64,000 bases of DNA from positions 558,001-622,000 of the forward strand of contig JAIFAC010000009.1 of the NCBI GenBank assembly GCA_026545765.1, written 5' to 3'. The notes under the pieces are model-generated. The model did not search any database. It was not told the origin of the DNA and was given only the letters and a program-made list of their open reading frames with translations. Source of the stretch: Plantago major. Lineage: Eukaryota > Streptophyta > Magnoliopsida > Lamiales > Plantaginaceae. Position numbers and translations under genes: made by a program. This document shows, piece after piece, positions 31,847-42,053 of this stretch. How positions within the stretch are numbered: the stretch's first letter is position 1; the number at the start of each line of letters is the position of its first letter.

Positions 31847-32613
31847 GCCTTTTCAGAGAGAAGAATCCAACAATGGCAGATGACGTAATTGAAGAACTGC
31901 TTCAACAGAAGTTGGAAACAGAATTTGCAGATTGGTTCAAGGAGTACGTACGAAATCCTGTCAACAAAGTCACATGTCCTTACTTAGAATCTCTAGCAGA
32001 GGGACCAAACAGAAAGGTCTCCACATTCTCATCTTACATAGTAAATGGCCTTAGGTTTCAAACAATTGAGTCTAACACCGCCATGGCCACAAGCAATTCC
32101 GGGGTGTGTGTAAGGGGGCAAGATCAAGATGCAAATGATGATTTGTATGATTTCTACGGGAACCTGAGACGAATTGTGCGACTTGAATATCCGGGGTTTC
32201 CTTTGAAAAGAACCTTTCTGTTTGATGTTGACTGGTATGATCCTACTCCAAGTGGTACGCAGAAACACGAGCTCTATCAAATGGTAGAAATTAACCATAG
32301 GAAGAGGTATCGTACTAAGTATGAACCGTTTATCTTGGCGACTCAAGCACGGCAGGTGGTGTTTATTGAATATCCAAGCCTCAAACGCGATAAGGTGGAT
32401 TGGTTGGCTGCGATGCATATACAGGCCCGCTCCAGAGTAGAGTACATTGATAAGGACGATTCAATTACCAACTCGTATCAAGAAGAGGTCGTCGATCAAA
32501 CAGCGAGAAAGCCTGTACAAGCTGATGATGAGTTCATAGACCTGGGTGAAGACAAATTTATAGACTTAACAATAGCCGATGAGGACGAGGGTATGTGTGT
32601 ATTGTATGCTTAG
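31847..32613 (+). pseudogene. C-terminal part of the CACTA transposase gene (DUF4216)
   Basis: Open from the splice site to TAG at 32611-32613. After a helical start (VIEELLQQKLETEFADWFKE) comes NGLRFQTIESNTAMATSNSG and then the DUF4216 core (PF13952): DLYDFYGNLRRIVRLEYPGF, FDVDWYDPTPSGTQKHELY and RQVVFIEYPSLKRDKVDWLA. The end is acidic (EFIDLGEDKFIDLTIADEDE). This module usually closes the TNP2-type transposase of plant CACTA elements. It is itself unbroken, but belongs to a broken gene. Confidence 0.85.
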
Positions 32614-32729
32614 TTGTTATATGTATATATGATTAGTTGCTGATTATTATTACTTTAATATCTGTCAAATGTATATTCATGTATTATTTACTAACTCATT
32701 AATTTTTTCTTGCAATTTCTTATTTGCAG

Positions 32730-34827
32730 ATGCCGCGCCAAAGGAAGTCGACATACCTTCCTCCCGTGTTTAGGGGTGCTAGTCCAGCGGGTTCTATTAG
32801 GACCCCAGCTAGACATGGTAGTCCTCTCGTTGGATACGACATTGGGGGGAGCAGCAGCCAGTCTCAGGTACAAGAGACTCCACCGGCCTACACGGCTTCT
32901 GCTCCTGGTGACTACCCCTCTGACGGGTGTCCGTACTTGACGTTGACGGACGGTGCTACATTTCAGGGGAAACCGGTGTTGTTCCCCAATGGCAGGAACA
33001 AGTAAGTATTATGGAGTTGTAGAACATACACTTAAGATAAATATATGTTACATGATTTTACTAATGAATATTTGTTTCTTGTTTGTCTCATTGATAACGT
33101 GTTTGGCCTCCGGATGCCTCGGACAAACTAGGCAAAATCTTCGTGGGAGGCGGAGATGCCGGAGTGGAGGCGAGAAGTGGTCAAACGTCCGGACGGATGA
33201 AGCACTTTTACTTGACGAGTCATGCTGTAAGCTTAAATGTTACAATTAATGCTTTATTTGTTTTTTAATCATTGTGTTAATGTGTGTGGTATGTTAGCCA
33301 CTATATCTGTGAGTGGTATGTTAGCCACTAAGCTTGTTTTGATGTGTTAGTCACCATTTATGAACTTGTTGTTCGTTTGAGTGGTATGTTAGCCACTGAA
33401 CTTGGGTGATATGTTAGTCACCATTGTGTTAGTCAATTTTAGGACAATTTGAGTGGTATGTTAGCCACTAAGCTTGTTTTGATGTGTTAGTCACCATTTA
33501 TGAACTTGTTGTGTCGTTTGAGTGGTATGTTATCCACTGAACTTGGGTGATATGTCAGTCACCATTGTGTTAGTCAATTTTAGGACAATTTGAGTGGTAT
33601 GTTAGCCACTAAGCTTGTTTTGATGTGTTTGTCACCATTTATGAACTTGTTGTGTCGTTTGAGTGGTATGTTAGCCACTGAACTTGGGTGATATGTTAGT
33701 GACCATTGTTTTAGTCAATTTTAGGACAATTTGAGTGGTATGTTAGCCATTGAGCTTGTTTTGATGTAGGACTACTACATTTCAGTTTCATTTTAGTGTT
33801 ATATTTAAATTGTTATCTTTCTTTATACTTGTGTAATTTTTACTTTGAATGGAATTGTTGTAGAAGGACTATTTCATTCCCAATGCGCTGGTGTCCCAGT
33901 TGTACTCCGTTTTCGAGACTTTAGGGTCCGACATCTACAGGAAAATGGTCTACAAAATGAAGGAGACACGCAGGCAGCCAACTTGGGTGGGGGATGACGA
34001 GTGGGCACTGTGGTTGACGTACTGGAATGATCCCTTCGTCCAGGATCAAGCGTACAAGAACAGACAAAATCGTTTGTCTGAGCCGCATGATGGTACGGGC
34101 ACTGCCAGACATCACTATGGGTCGCGAGCTATTGTTACAGATCACGTGATGGAGGTTAGTAAATATGTTGTTTATGACTTGGAATATGATACATAACAGT
34201 TTTTAGCTTTCATTTCAATCAACTAACTACTTGTTTGCACATATGTTTTTTAACCCAATAAAGGACAGCCGAAGAGTGCTCTGTACCACTTCAAGAAGGC
34301 TAAGCTGAAGAATGGCATCTGGACTGACGTGAGGGCCGAACATATTGCGGTACGTTTCATTCTTAAGGTTAATTACATTTGTATTTGAGTATTTTAATTG
34401 AAGTGATTCCTAAAATTACATCTCATTTCGTATGCAACCAACAATTGCAGAGTGAGGTCGAGAGGAGGATGGACGAGAGGATGATCGACGGTCATGAGCT
34501 GTCAATTGAAGAGCAAGACCAGATCTTCTTCGAGGTCAACCCAATGGACAGCAAGGGTCGAATGTATGGATTGGGAAGTTTAGGCCCTTCCATGAGTTCT
34601 GGTAGCTTCTCAGTGTCCCAGGGATCAGGATCGCGATCTAACCTCTACACGCAGCAGCAGGTTAACGAGATGATGACTCCTCTCCAACAGGAAATAGCTG
34701 CGACCAAGGCAGCTTATGAGCAAGTGCTTGAGGAACAGGCTCAGATGGCCTGCGGATGGACGAGTTGACCCAGATGTTCAGTAGCTCTTCCCAGTCTCAC
34801 CCACCGCCTCCTCCCGATTATCCTTAG
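32730..34827 (+). pseudogene. Second CACTA gene (Transposase_24 / TNPA-like), five exons, frameshifted end
   Basis: ATG at 32730 directly after TATTTGCAG. Exon 1 to 33001 (MPRQRKSTYLPPVFRG), donor AA|GTAAGT. Exon 2, about 33108-33226, has WPPDASDKLGKIFVGGGDAG and RMKHFYLTSHA, donor CT|GTAAGC. A long intron with the 141-base minisatellite follows (33227-33863). Exon 3, 33864-34154: KDYFIPNALVSQLYSVFETL, WVGDDEWALWLTYWNDP, QDQAYKNRQNRLSEP, matching plant En/Spm Transposase_24 (PF03004). A short exon 4 ends near 34349. Exon 5 from 34451: SEVERRMDERMIDGHELSIE and a Gln-rich coiled coil. A one-base shift near 34750 separates it from the expected DELTQMF...PPPPPDYP ending at 34827. It probably binds the subterminal repeats. 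Confidence 0.8.
33286..33770 (+). repeat. 141-bp minisatellite in a CACTA intron
   Basis: Units begin GAGTGGTATGTTAGCCACTA at 33311, 33451, 33592 and 33733, giving periods of 140-141 bases; the last unit is partial. Each unit contains two kinds of hairpin word, AGTGG-TATGTTAG-CCACT and GGTGA-TATGTTAG-TCACC. Confidence 0.95.
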
Positions 34828-35009
34828 TTACATCAGACTTGTTATGGATAATTTGACACTATTTCACCTTCTAATTCTTGTTTCGGATTATTTGTAGATA
34901 ATTTATATAGTTTCGGATATATTAATGCAATTTAATTGTTTCGGGTATATTATCTATGACTATATTATGTGAAAAAACAGGTGAAAAAGAAATATTTAAA
35001 AAAAAAAAT
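34828..35009 (+). other. 3' flank of the second CACTA gene
   Basis: AT-rich, non-coding, with an A run before the subterminal repeats. Confidence 0.5.
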
Positions 35010-35388
35010 TTCAAAACAGTAGATTTAGCGACGGAATTATGTCCGTCGCTAAAACATATAAATTCCGTCGCTAAATACCAATCAAACTAAGCCGGATTAG
35101 TTCGTGAATTTAGCGACGGAATTATTTCCGTTGCTAAACCCCGTCTCTAATTAGAGACGGATACAGAATCCGTCTCCAATGCGGACGAACTGGTCAACGG
35201 ATTAATCCGTCGCCAGTGCGTCGTTATTTAGCGACGGATCCCTTATCCATCGCTAAAAAACGTTGCGACGCATTGTTTGGGGACGGGGTTTTATCCGTCG
35301 CTAAATCCGTCGCTAAGGATTTAGCGACGGATCGGTCCAGTTTTAGCGACGGATAATTCCGTCGCTAAAACTGGTTTTTTTTGTAGTG
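35010..35388. repeat. Right subterminal repeats and terminal inverted repeat of the CACTA element
   Basis: More than ten copies of TTTAGCGACGGA in both directions, ending TTTTTTTTGTAGTG. Confidence 0.93.
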
Positions 35389-35391
35389 ATT

Positions 35392-36694
35392 TGGTGCTTT
35401 CAGATACCTGTCAGGTTTCTGAGTTTCCTTTTCAGTAAACTTAGCTTTCCTTGCCAGATTTCTTCTAGCCCTGGCATTCAGATTTTCAGTGGCTTGATTC
35501 AACATCCACTTCTGATAATTGCTTTGAGCAATTCTAGCCTTTAGCCATCGTTCTTGCTGTTGTTTGTATTCATGAGCAAGTTGTTTCCCGATGCCTTTGT
35601 AGCCAATACCGTTTCGAGCACTTGAAGCTATCTGAGATCTTTTCTCAGCACCTTTGCTAGTCTCTGGTTGATCCAATTTCTTTCCAGAAAAAGTGACATG
35701 AGAGAATTTGCCAGCTCCTGCAATTCTACCCTTTTGAGAGACATGTGTTTCTTTTCAGAGACGTGCCCATCACTTTTATTTTTGACTTGTTTTTCCCACA
35801 AAGGTTTAGTCACAACTGCCTTTCCTTTGTCAACAATCTTCGACTTCTGACCGATACTATAGATTGCATGGAACCATCTTGCTGAGTACTTACAAATGTT
35901 CTTCTTTCCTCACTCTTATTCAGAGTGATAGAACAATCTGTCTGTGTATTCAGCCCAAGTCCTTTCTTTTCTGAAGGATCTCTTAAGTAAGATTGTACTT
36001 CAGTAAGAGTGTCACTAGCTTTGGCATAAGATTGAAAAGACAATTCTTTCCTTTTGAGTTCCTTGTTCTCAGAAAGAAGATCTTCATATTTCTTTCGTAA
36101 TTCAGCCATTGCTTCTTTATGTGACTTTTCAGTCTCAGATATCTGAGCTTTGAGAAATGCATTTTCAGCATCCTTTTTCTCAGATATCTTAACTAATTGA
36201 GAATTTTCCTTTGCAAGAGAATTCTTTTCTTCTTCAAGATTTTCGGCTCTAGCTCGGATCATTAGAAATTCCCTTTCATAGATGTCAAGATCTTTCCTGA
36301 GATTTTCTAGATCTTTTATTTCTTCTTCATCACTTTCATAAGTATAACAAGAAGTATGTGTTACCTCATCAGCCATAAGACAGATTTCTATGTTAGAGAT
36401 GTCTGGACCGTCAATCTCAGCAACTCCACACATTTCATTCTTCTTGAGGCCGAAGTCGATTATATCATGAGTAACTCCACATAATTCTGGTGACAGTAAG
36501 ATTGAGTCATCTGAATTGTCATCTTCAGAATCTGTCTCATAGTCTAGAGCATCCAGTTGTGTTTGGATTTTCTTTCTTTCTTCAGTTAATAAAGCTTTCT
36601 GGCTTCTTCTGAAGATTCTTCTATCTTTCTTGTCACCTGTCCTTATTTGTTGAAGGCAGGACAATCCTTCTTGAAGTGACCAGGTTTCTGACAA
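35392..36694 (-). pseudogene. Gag C-terminal / pre-protease linker of F
   Basis: Long helical linker between the zinc knuckle and the protease: KALLTEERKKIQTQLDALDY, an acidic stretch, then a coiled coil (LENLRKDLDIYEREFLMIRA, AENLEEEKNSLAKENSQLVK, KSHKEAMAELRKKYEDLLSE). Frames shift at about 35810 and 35650; the last part (KEKQ, ARRNLARKAKFTEKETQKPD) runs into the transposon at 35388. H lacks almost all of this. A perfect palindrome CTCAGATATCTGAG lies at 36134-36147 inside the coding sequence. Confidence 0.75.
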
Positions 36695-37681
36695 TAAAAG
36701 CAGATATCGTTTCCAATTTCTACTTCCTCAGTACATAATGCTTTCTGAGCTGGCTTGTTCAGCGAGCTTTGCATATTTTTGTACTGGTGATAGTTTGAGC
36801 CTAGATGCTTTTTCAGCTTCTCTTTCGCTTTTCTTCTCTCAATTTCTCGACTGACATATTTGCTCATTTGCTTTGCAGCAAGAGAATCCTCAGTCTCTTC
36901 CTTGCTTTTCTTCTTTTCAGAAGTTCCTTGAGCAACTAGAGCAATATTCTGCAACTTTTTAGTTGTTTGTTCTCTTTGTGTTGTCTTATAATCAACCGTA
37001 GCAAGATGTGAGAAGAGTTCCACTGGAGTGATATTTGGCATACCTTGATTAAAATAAAAGAATTTAGTATGCTCCCAGTTGTGGTTAAGACTTCTGACAA
37101 TAGTCTTAATCTTTTCTGACTGAGAGTATCTGTTGCTTTCCCCAAGTGCTGCCATATCACTCATGAGAGTGGTAAATCTGAAATCAAGTTCTTCCAGAGT
37201 TTCAGTGGGTCCTTGTTTGAAATTTTGAAATTTCAACTTGAGAACTTCGAACTTGTTTTCTTTGGTTTTCTCGATTCCCGCAGATTTCTTCAATCACAGT
37301 GCAACTTTCGCCGTTTAGCACCCCACGCTTTAATCAGATGTGCTCACGTGTAGATCTGATGATGATATTACGAGCTTGACCATCCAGACGATTTCTCTTG
37401 GCATCTTCCGATGTCCAGAGTTCTCTGGGCTTTGGTTCGTAAATAACTTGACTAGTAGATCTTCCACTTGTTGATGCATCAGTCTGTGAAGATCCTTCGC
37501 TTTGATCTCTGTCTCTACCATCAGAAACCTCCATGACTTGTTTAAGTTGTTGAATGACTATTGGGCCATTTTTTATTACTTTGATCATTTCGTCACTTAT
37601 GGCTTCAAGGTGGCGCATCATGTTATTTTTCCATTTCTTGTAGTTCTCTGGTTTGAGAACGGGTGCATCACTCAGAGACAT
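36643..37681 (-). pseudogene. Gag of element F with CCHC zinc knuckle, broken
   Basis: True ATG at 37679-37681: MSLSDAPVLKPENYKKWKNN, typical copia Gag start. The first frame stops at about 37334 after SEDAKRNRLDGQARNIIIRS. The second frame (37293-36643) holds the UBN2-type body (KTKENKFEVLKLKFQNFKQG, TETLEELDFRFTTLMSDMAA, QSEKIKTIVRSLNHNWEH, MPNITPVELFSHLATVDY), then CFYCQKPGHFKKDCPAF, a C-X2-C-X4-H-X4-C knuckle that packages RNA. A TAA follows the knuckle, and the linker continues in another frame. H has the same protein; gag of G is only distantly similar. Confidence 0.88.
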
Positions 37682-37783
37682 TCCTGCACACTTAACACAC
37701 AAATTAAATAGTCCTCGTAAATGGACAAAGTTCCTTCACCTATCTGGGGATCTAGGTTCAGTGCAGAAGGCTTGTGAACCTCC

Positions 37784-37798
37784 TACTTTGATACCACT
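37784..37798 (-). other. Primer binding site of F (initiator tRNA-Met type)
   Basis: TGGTATCAAAG on the - strand, two bases from the LTR end. The canonical TGGTATCAGAGC has one change here; H keeps the canonical form. Confidence 0.85.
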
Positions 37799-38028
37799 TG
37801 TTGGTCCAGATAACGGCAAAGTAAAAGACTAGAGGGGGGGGGGAGGTGAATAGTCTTTTAAAACTTTTGTCGATTAAAACTATTTCTCAGATATCTGTGT
37901 AGATATCTGATACTTAGATTCAGAGCGCGGAAGACTTAAGATAGATAAGTGCAGAAACAGTTAAAGTGTGTGTGTGTTTTGCTGAAATGTAAGTACAGAG
38001 AAGTAAATAACACAGCAAGTATAGTGGT
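37799..38028 (-). mobile_element. 5' LTR of element F, inner part
   Basis: The LTR end part (CCAACA at 37799-37804), interrupted by element G at 38029. The target duplication GTGGT is 38024-38028. Continues at 44410. Confidence 0.93.
37823..37859 (-). other. G-run hairpin near the F LTR end
   Basis: AAAAGACTA and TAGTCTTTT pair around a G run (C run in the RNA). Also at 16405-16440, 46033-46069 and, with a weaker arm, 63399-63433. Confidence 0.65.
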
Positions 38029-38923
38029 TGTTAGAACTTAGGATCCCAGATTGGTACTTGAAACAAGATCAATAGATAATGTTACCAACAATGTTGTTCA
38101 ACATTGTCTTCAACATAGCAAACAGATGGCAGCGGATGAATAAGAATGAAACTTCTATTACCAAGCCAATATATAGAAAAATATATTGGCAAACAGAGGC
38201 AAAATATCTACTGACAGGAAAAGTAGATCTAATCAAGTGGGTTTAATACAATCACAGACGATTGATTAAACAACCAAAACTAGCCCTAGAAGAACCAACA
38301 GTAAAAGCTATTCTAGGTTGATGTTTGAAAGAGTTATTCCAACAATGAATACTCTTAGACAAACTCTAAAGCTAGCAGAAAACAAGAAGCCTAAACTCTT
38401 TTAATAAAATCTCGATTGATCATCAAGAAAGGCTCAATGATTGCTCGGCTGAATCCTTGTATATATACTTGAGATATCGATAGCTCCCATCCAAGTCGAA
38501 AGGCAATAGGATCTCAGCAAAGGCAATTTTCCATGTTCTTGTTTTCTTCAATAATCAGCTAGAAGGAAAATCCCATATTAGTGTCTTCAACAATATATTT
38601 CCTTCTTGCTTTCTTCAACAATATTCTTGAAAGATTCTCTCTTTAGATTGCATTCCTTATGTCCAAAGCAACTCAAACTCTTTCCTTATTCCTGCAGAAA
38701 TTCGAATTGATTGCTTCCAGTCCAAGTCATCAATCCAATTGGCCTGCTTGTTTCTATGTTGTCTGCTGTTGTCCGTAATGTTGTTCCAACAGTGTATCGG
38801 CACTATTTCGCAATGTTGCACAAAATTGAAATCCTGCAGTTCACAAACAACAACAACAAACACAAACATTGAACTGAATCATGAAAGATAAGATTAACTA
38901 ATCAAGTGCAACTTGCATTTTCA
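38029..38923 (-). mobile_element. 3' LTR of element G
   Basis: Starts (on the - strand) TGAAAATGCAAG at 38923, ends TTCTAACA at 38029. Contains the arm pair CAATGTTG-TT-CAACATTG at 38089-38106. Confidence 0.95.
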
Positions 38924-38944
38924 ATCTCCCCCTTAATCTTTGTC
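38924..38944 (-). other. Polypurine tract of G
   Basis: AAAGATTAAGGGGGAGAT on the - strand, adjacent to the 3' LTR. Confidence 0.85.
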
Positions 38945-41181
38945 TTTCATCAAGCAATAGCATTCCTTTGGGCTCATTGATTCCTTTTGATCCAATAAGC
39001 ATGTTTGAGCCCAACTTGATATATCCTACAAAATATTCATAGAAAAACTGCTACAAACATTGAACCGGTTATGTTACGAAGAAAGGTTGAATTACTAAAC
39101 AAAGTGCACTAAATCGCACTTTCAATCCCCCCCTTAATTCTGATCTTTCTTCACACAACCTAAAACCAGTTTGTTAGTCAAATCGACCAAGTAGGATTTA
39201 AACAAGTCAAGAGGAATCCTTTGTTGGGAACTGAAAGATAAAGTGCAATCGATCAATGCTGATGGACAATGTTGAGTCAACACAGAACTCAACATTGCTG
39301 TAAATATGCACTTTCAAATTCCCTCTTATGTCTTTGTCTACTCATCTCCTTTGAACTCATCATGGGCATCATATCATACTTCTTTTGACAATTCACACTT
39401 TTCGAGTTAGTGAATAAAGACAAACTTATGAGAATCGCAGATAAGTGCAAGAACAAAGTCGTCGCAATGTTGACACAACATTGCGATCAACCGCACTATT
39501 CAATCTCCCCTTTGTCTTTCTTCAAAAACACACTGAACAAACTTGTTAGAAACAAACAACAAAACACACCGAACAAACTTGTTAGAAACAAACAAATATA
39601 ATGGCATGAAACTACGTAACTCCCCTCAACATTAGACGAGAGCAATATAACAAAATAAAGTATGTTAGCTTTTTGTTCAATCTCTTCTCTTCTCCCCCTT
39701 TTTTGAGAAGAAAGATATCTCTCAGATTATTCAACCAAGTTCACAGAAGGAGACAAGAAGACATGCAATGAGTTGTGGACTAGGACCTGCAATAAGAACT
39801 GTGCAATGTTGGAGAATGATGTTGAAAACATTGAGTTCAACACTGACAGCCAAGGTGATAGCGTATGTGAATAGAATTTGGATCGGCTGGAGGGCAGTAA
39901 TCAGGAATAGAGGTTGGATTAGCTGAAGAGCAGTGTTAGGATAAGAGTGGATGGTCATGATGGGTGTTGTTGGGTTTGCCTTAAAAGATCCTGCAAATAT
40001 ATGTCAATGCTACAGAAACTGTGCACAACTGTTAATAAAAGATTAAAGTTGCAAGTAAAACAGTTATCCGTCAAGTCATAGTAATTAGATAAACAGATAA
40101 ACCCTAGGGAGGTTGACACTAAAAATCTTGATCTTAAATAATGACTTGAAATGCAAGAACAGGAAAGCAAAAACCCCAAACCCCAATGAAACACCTTAGA
40201 CCTGAAACACCTCAGACCTACTCCCCCTCAAACCCAAAAACACACAGAAAGGTCAGATAGAGAAGCACATATAAAAAAGAGCAAATATAAGTCAGAAAGT
40301 ACTCCAAGGACAACCAATGATGACCAGCATGTTGACTCAACATTGATGACAACATCGGGAAATCAGACCACTCTTAATGTAAGTCAGCCAGGAAACCAAG
40401 TCTCAAAATGTGCAGATTCGATTAACACCACTGATGCTACAGGCAAAGACAGAGAGAGGAAGGAATACCAAAGAAACACACTCAACATTGCCTCAAGAAG
40501 TAAATTGAACAATTAGCATAAGTTTGAGTGGGGGTGACCTTGAGACCGTGAACCATGTCAAATAATTGGAACACGTATGAATCCGCTCCAAAGCCGAAGC
40601 CTATGCGGAGTTAGGCAAACACACGTCTCATTGCATAAAATCACTCATTTGACCACATTGGGTAATTTGGTACTCAGAAAGTGAACCAGCAGCATTACGA
40701 GAATCGGCACTTTGTGCGGTTTCAAAGACAGCCATCAACCCTCACGACAAATGACACATTGGCACGCCGATATCTGGATAGTATTTGAAACACCTTAACA
40801 CGATCCTCGACGAAACACTTGAGCCATTTTATCATAATTCATTAGATTTATTAAGCATAAAGGACGGAGGCGACATCAAGAGTGAGTCAAGGTAAAAATA
40901 GCCAAAAGCAGCAAAAGTGGGTTTTACATAAAGCAAACACAGAGGAGACTCGATCCCTTTCAACCTTGGTTTCAAATAGCCTTTCAAACCCTAAGCATCA
41001 CCACTGTAAGCTACAAAGCAGGAACAACCATAGACCAGTACAGAAGCACAGAAAGCACATAGACACACACAAAACAAAAATAAATAAATAAAAAAAATCA
41101 AAAGGCAACAAAAAACACATCACTTTTCTGCAGCCAGTGTTGACTGTGATGTTGAGTCAACACTGGTTTCAACATCGAAGA
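38945..41181 (-). other. Long 3' region of G without a gene
   Basis: 2.2 kb with no credible coding frame. Rich in TGTTGA/TCAACA words, for example 39266-39300, GCAATGTTGACACAACATTG near 39465, 40327 and 41140-41175. A second CCCCCCTTAATTCTGATC purine-tract-like piece at 39127-39145 repeats the PPT. Confidence 0.6.
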
Positions 41182-41971
41182 TCACAAAGAGCACAAATCA
41201 AGAGATCTCCTAAGACTGAAGAATCTCTCACAATCTAAAGGCTTGGTAAAAATATCTGCAAGTTGATTGGTTGTATCTATGTGTTGTATGTCTATGACTT
41301 GCAGATTGACCATATCCTTAAGAAAATGATGCTTAATGTCTATGTGTTTCGTGCGTGAGTGCAAAACAGGCTTCTTAAAAATATTTATGGCACTAAGGTC
41401 ATCACAGAACATCAACAAGGTATCACATTGAAGACCAAGTTATGCATCATATTTTTCACCCATATCAATTGATTAACACAACTCCCAGATGTTACATGTT
41501 CAGATTCAACATATGAGAGTGACACATTATTCTGTTTCTTGCAATACCATGACATTAAATTAGAATCAAGATAAAAGCAACCTCCACTAGTGTATTTTCT
41601 ATCATCTAGAACACCAGCCCAATCAGAATCACTAAATCCCATTAGATTAGTGTTTGTATCACATGCATACCATAATCTAAGATTAACAGTTCTTGATATA
41701 TATATGAAAAATCTTTTAAGAACAATCAGATTTGGGATTTTAGGGTTAGATCGACACTGCACAAACACACATAAAACATGATGTCAGGTATGTTGGTTGA
41801 TAGATATAGAAGGCTGTGAGTCATTGTTCTGTACACTGTTGGGTCAACATCATCTCCAACATCGATTCTGCTGAGCATAAGACCATTATCCATAGGAGTG
41901 TTGGGTTCGCCTATCATGCTCATCTCATGGGTACCGTCAGATGGAATTTCTGCCTGTGATGTTGAGCTCAA
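41182..41971 (-). pseudogene. RT C-terminus and RNase H remnant of G
   Basis: Three frames in copia order: YRTMTHSLLYLSTNIPDIMF (connection), then LRLWYACDTNTNLMGFSDSD, AGVLDDRKYTSGGCFYLDS, SWYCKKQNNVSLSYVESEHV and FCDDLSAINIFKKPVLHSRT, KHIDIKHHFLKDMVN and [20 protein letters not shown]. RNase H Asp positions are present but the frames shift at about 41410 and 41740. Sequence before it jumps directly from gag (42054), so about 3 kb of protease, integrase and RT is deleted. Confidence 0.85.
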
Positions 41972-42053
41972 TGTTGTGTCATCATTGTTGTCAGCATTGA
42001 CAATTTCTCCTTATACACCAGCTGGAGTTCTTGGTTTAGACACCTTTTCAGGT

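Larger units (their letters stand above)
28012..35388 (+). mobile_element. CACTA (En/Spm) DNA transposon, 7377 bp, TSD ATT
   Basis: Ends CACTACAAGAAA... and ...TTTTTTGTAGTG, with 3-bp duplications ATT at 28009-28011 and 35389-35391, the hallmark of CACTA elements. Subterminal regions are full of TTTAGCGACGGA-type repeats. Two + strand genes: TNP2 with its associated DUF4218 and DUF4216 parts, and a Transposase_24 type gene with introns. Element H has the same polyprotein site without the insertion (near 61812), which confirms both borders. Confidence 0.97.

Noticed and set aside
33286..33770. CRISPR-like repeat array
   Set aside because: Units of 141 bases in direct tandem without spacers; an intronic minisatellite in a plant transposon.
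38657..38869. Short frame repeated at 44143-44355
   Set aside because: Lies inside both LTRs of G, so repeated by necessity; no conserved domain.
40882..41091. Small + strand frame in the G 3' region
   Set aside because: Lys/His-rich random frame with no match in the homologous families.
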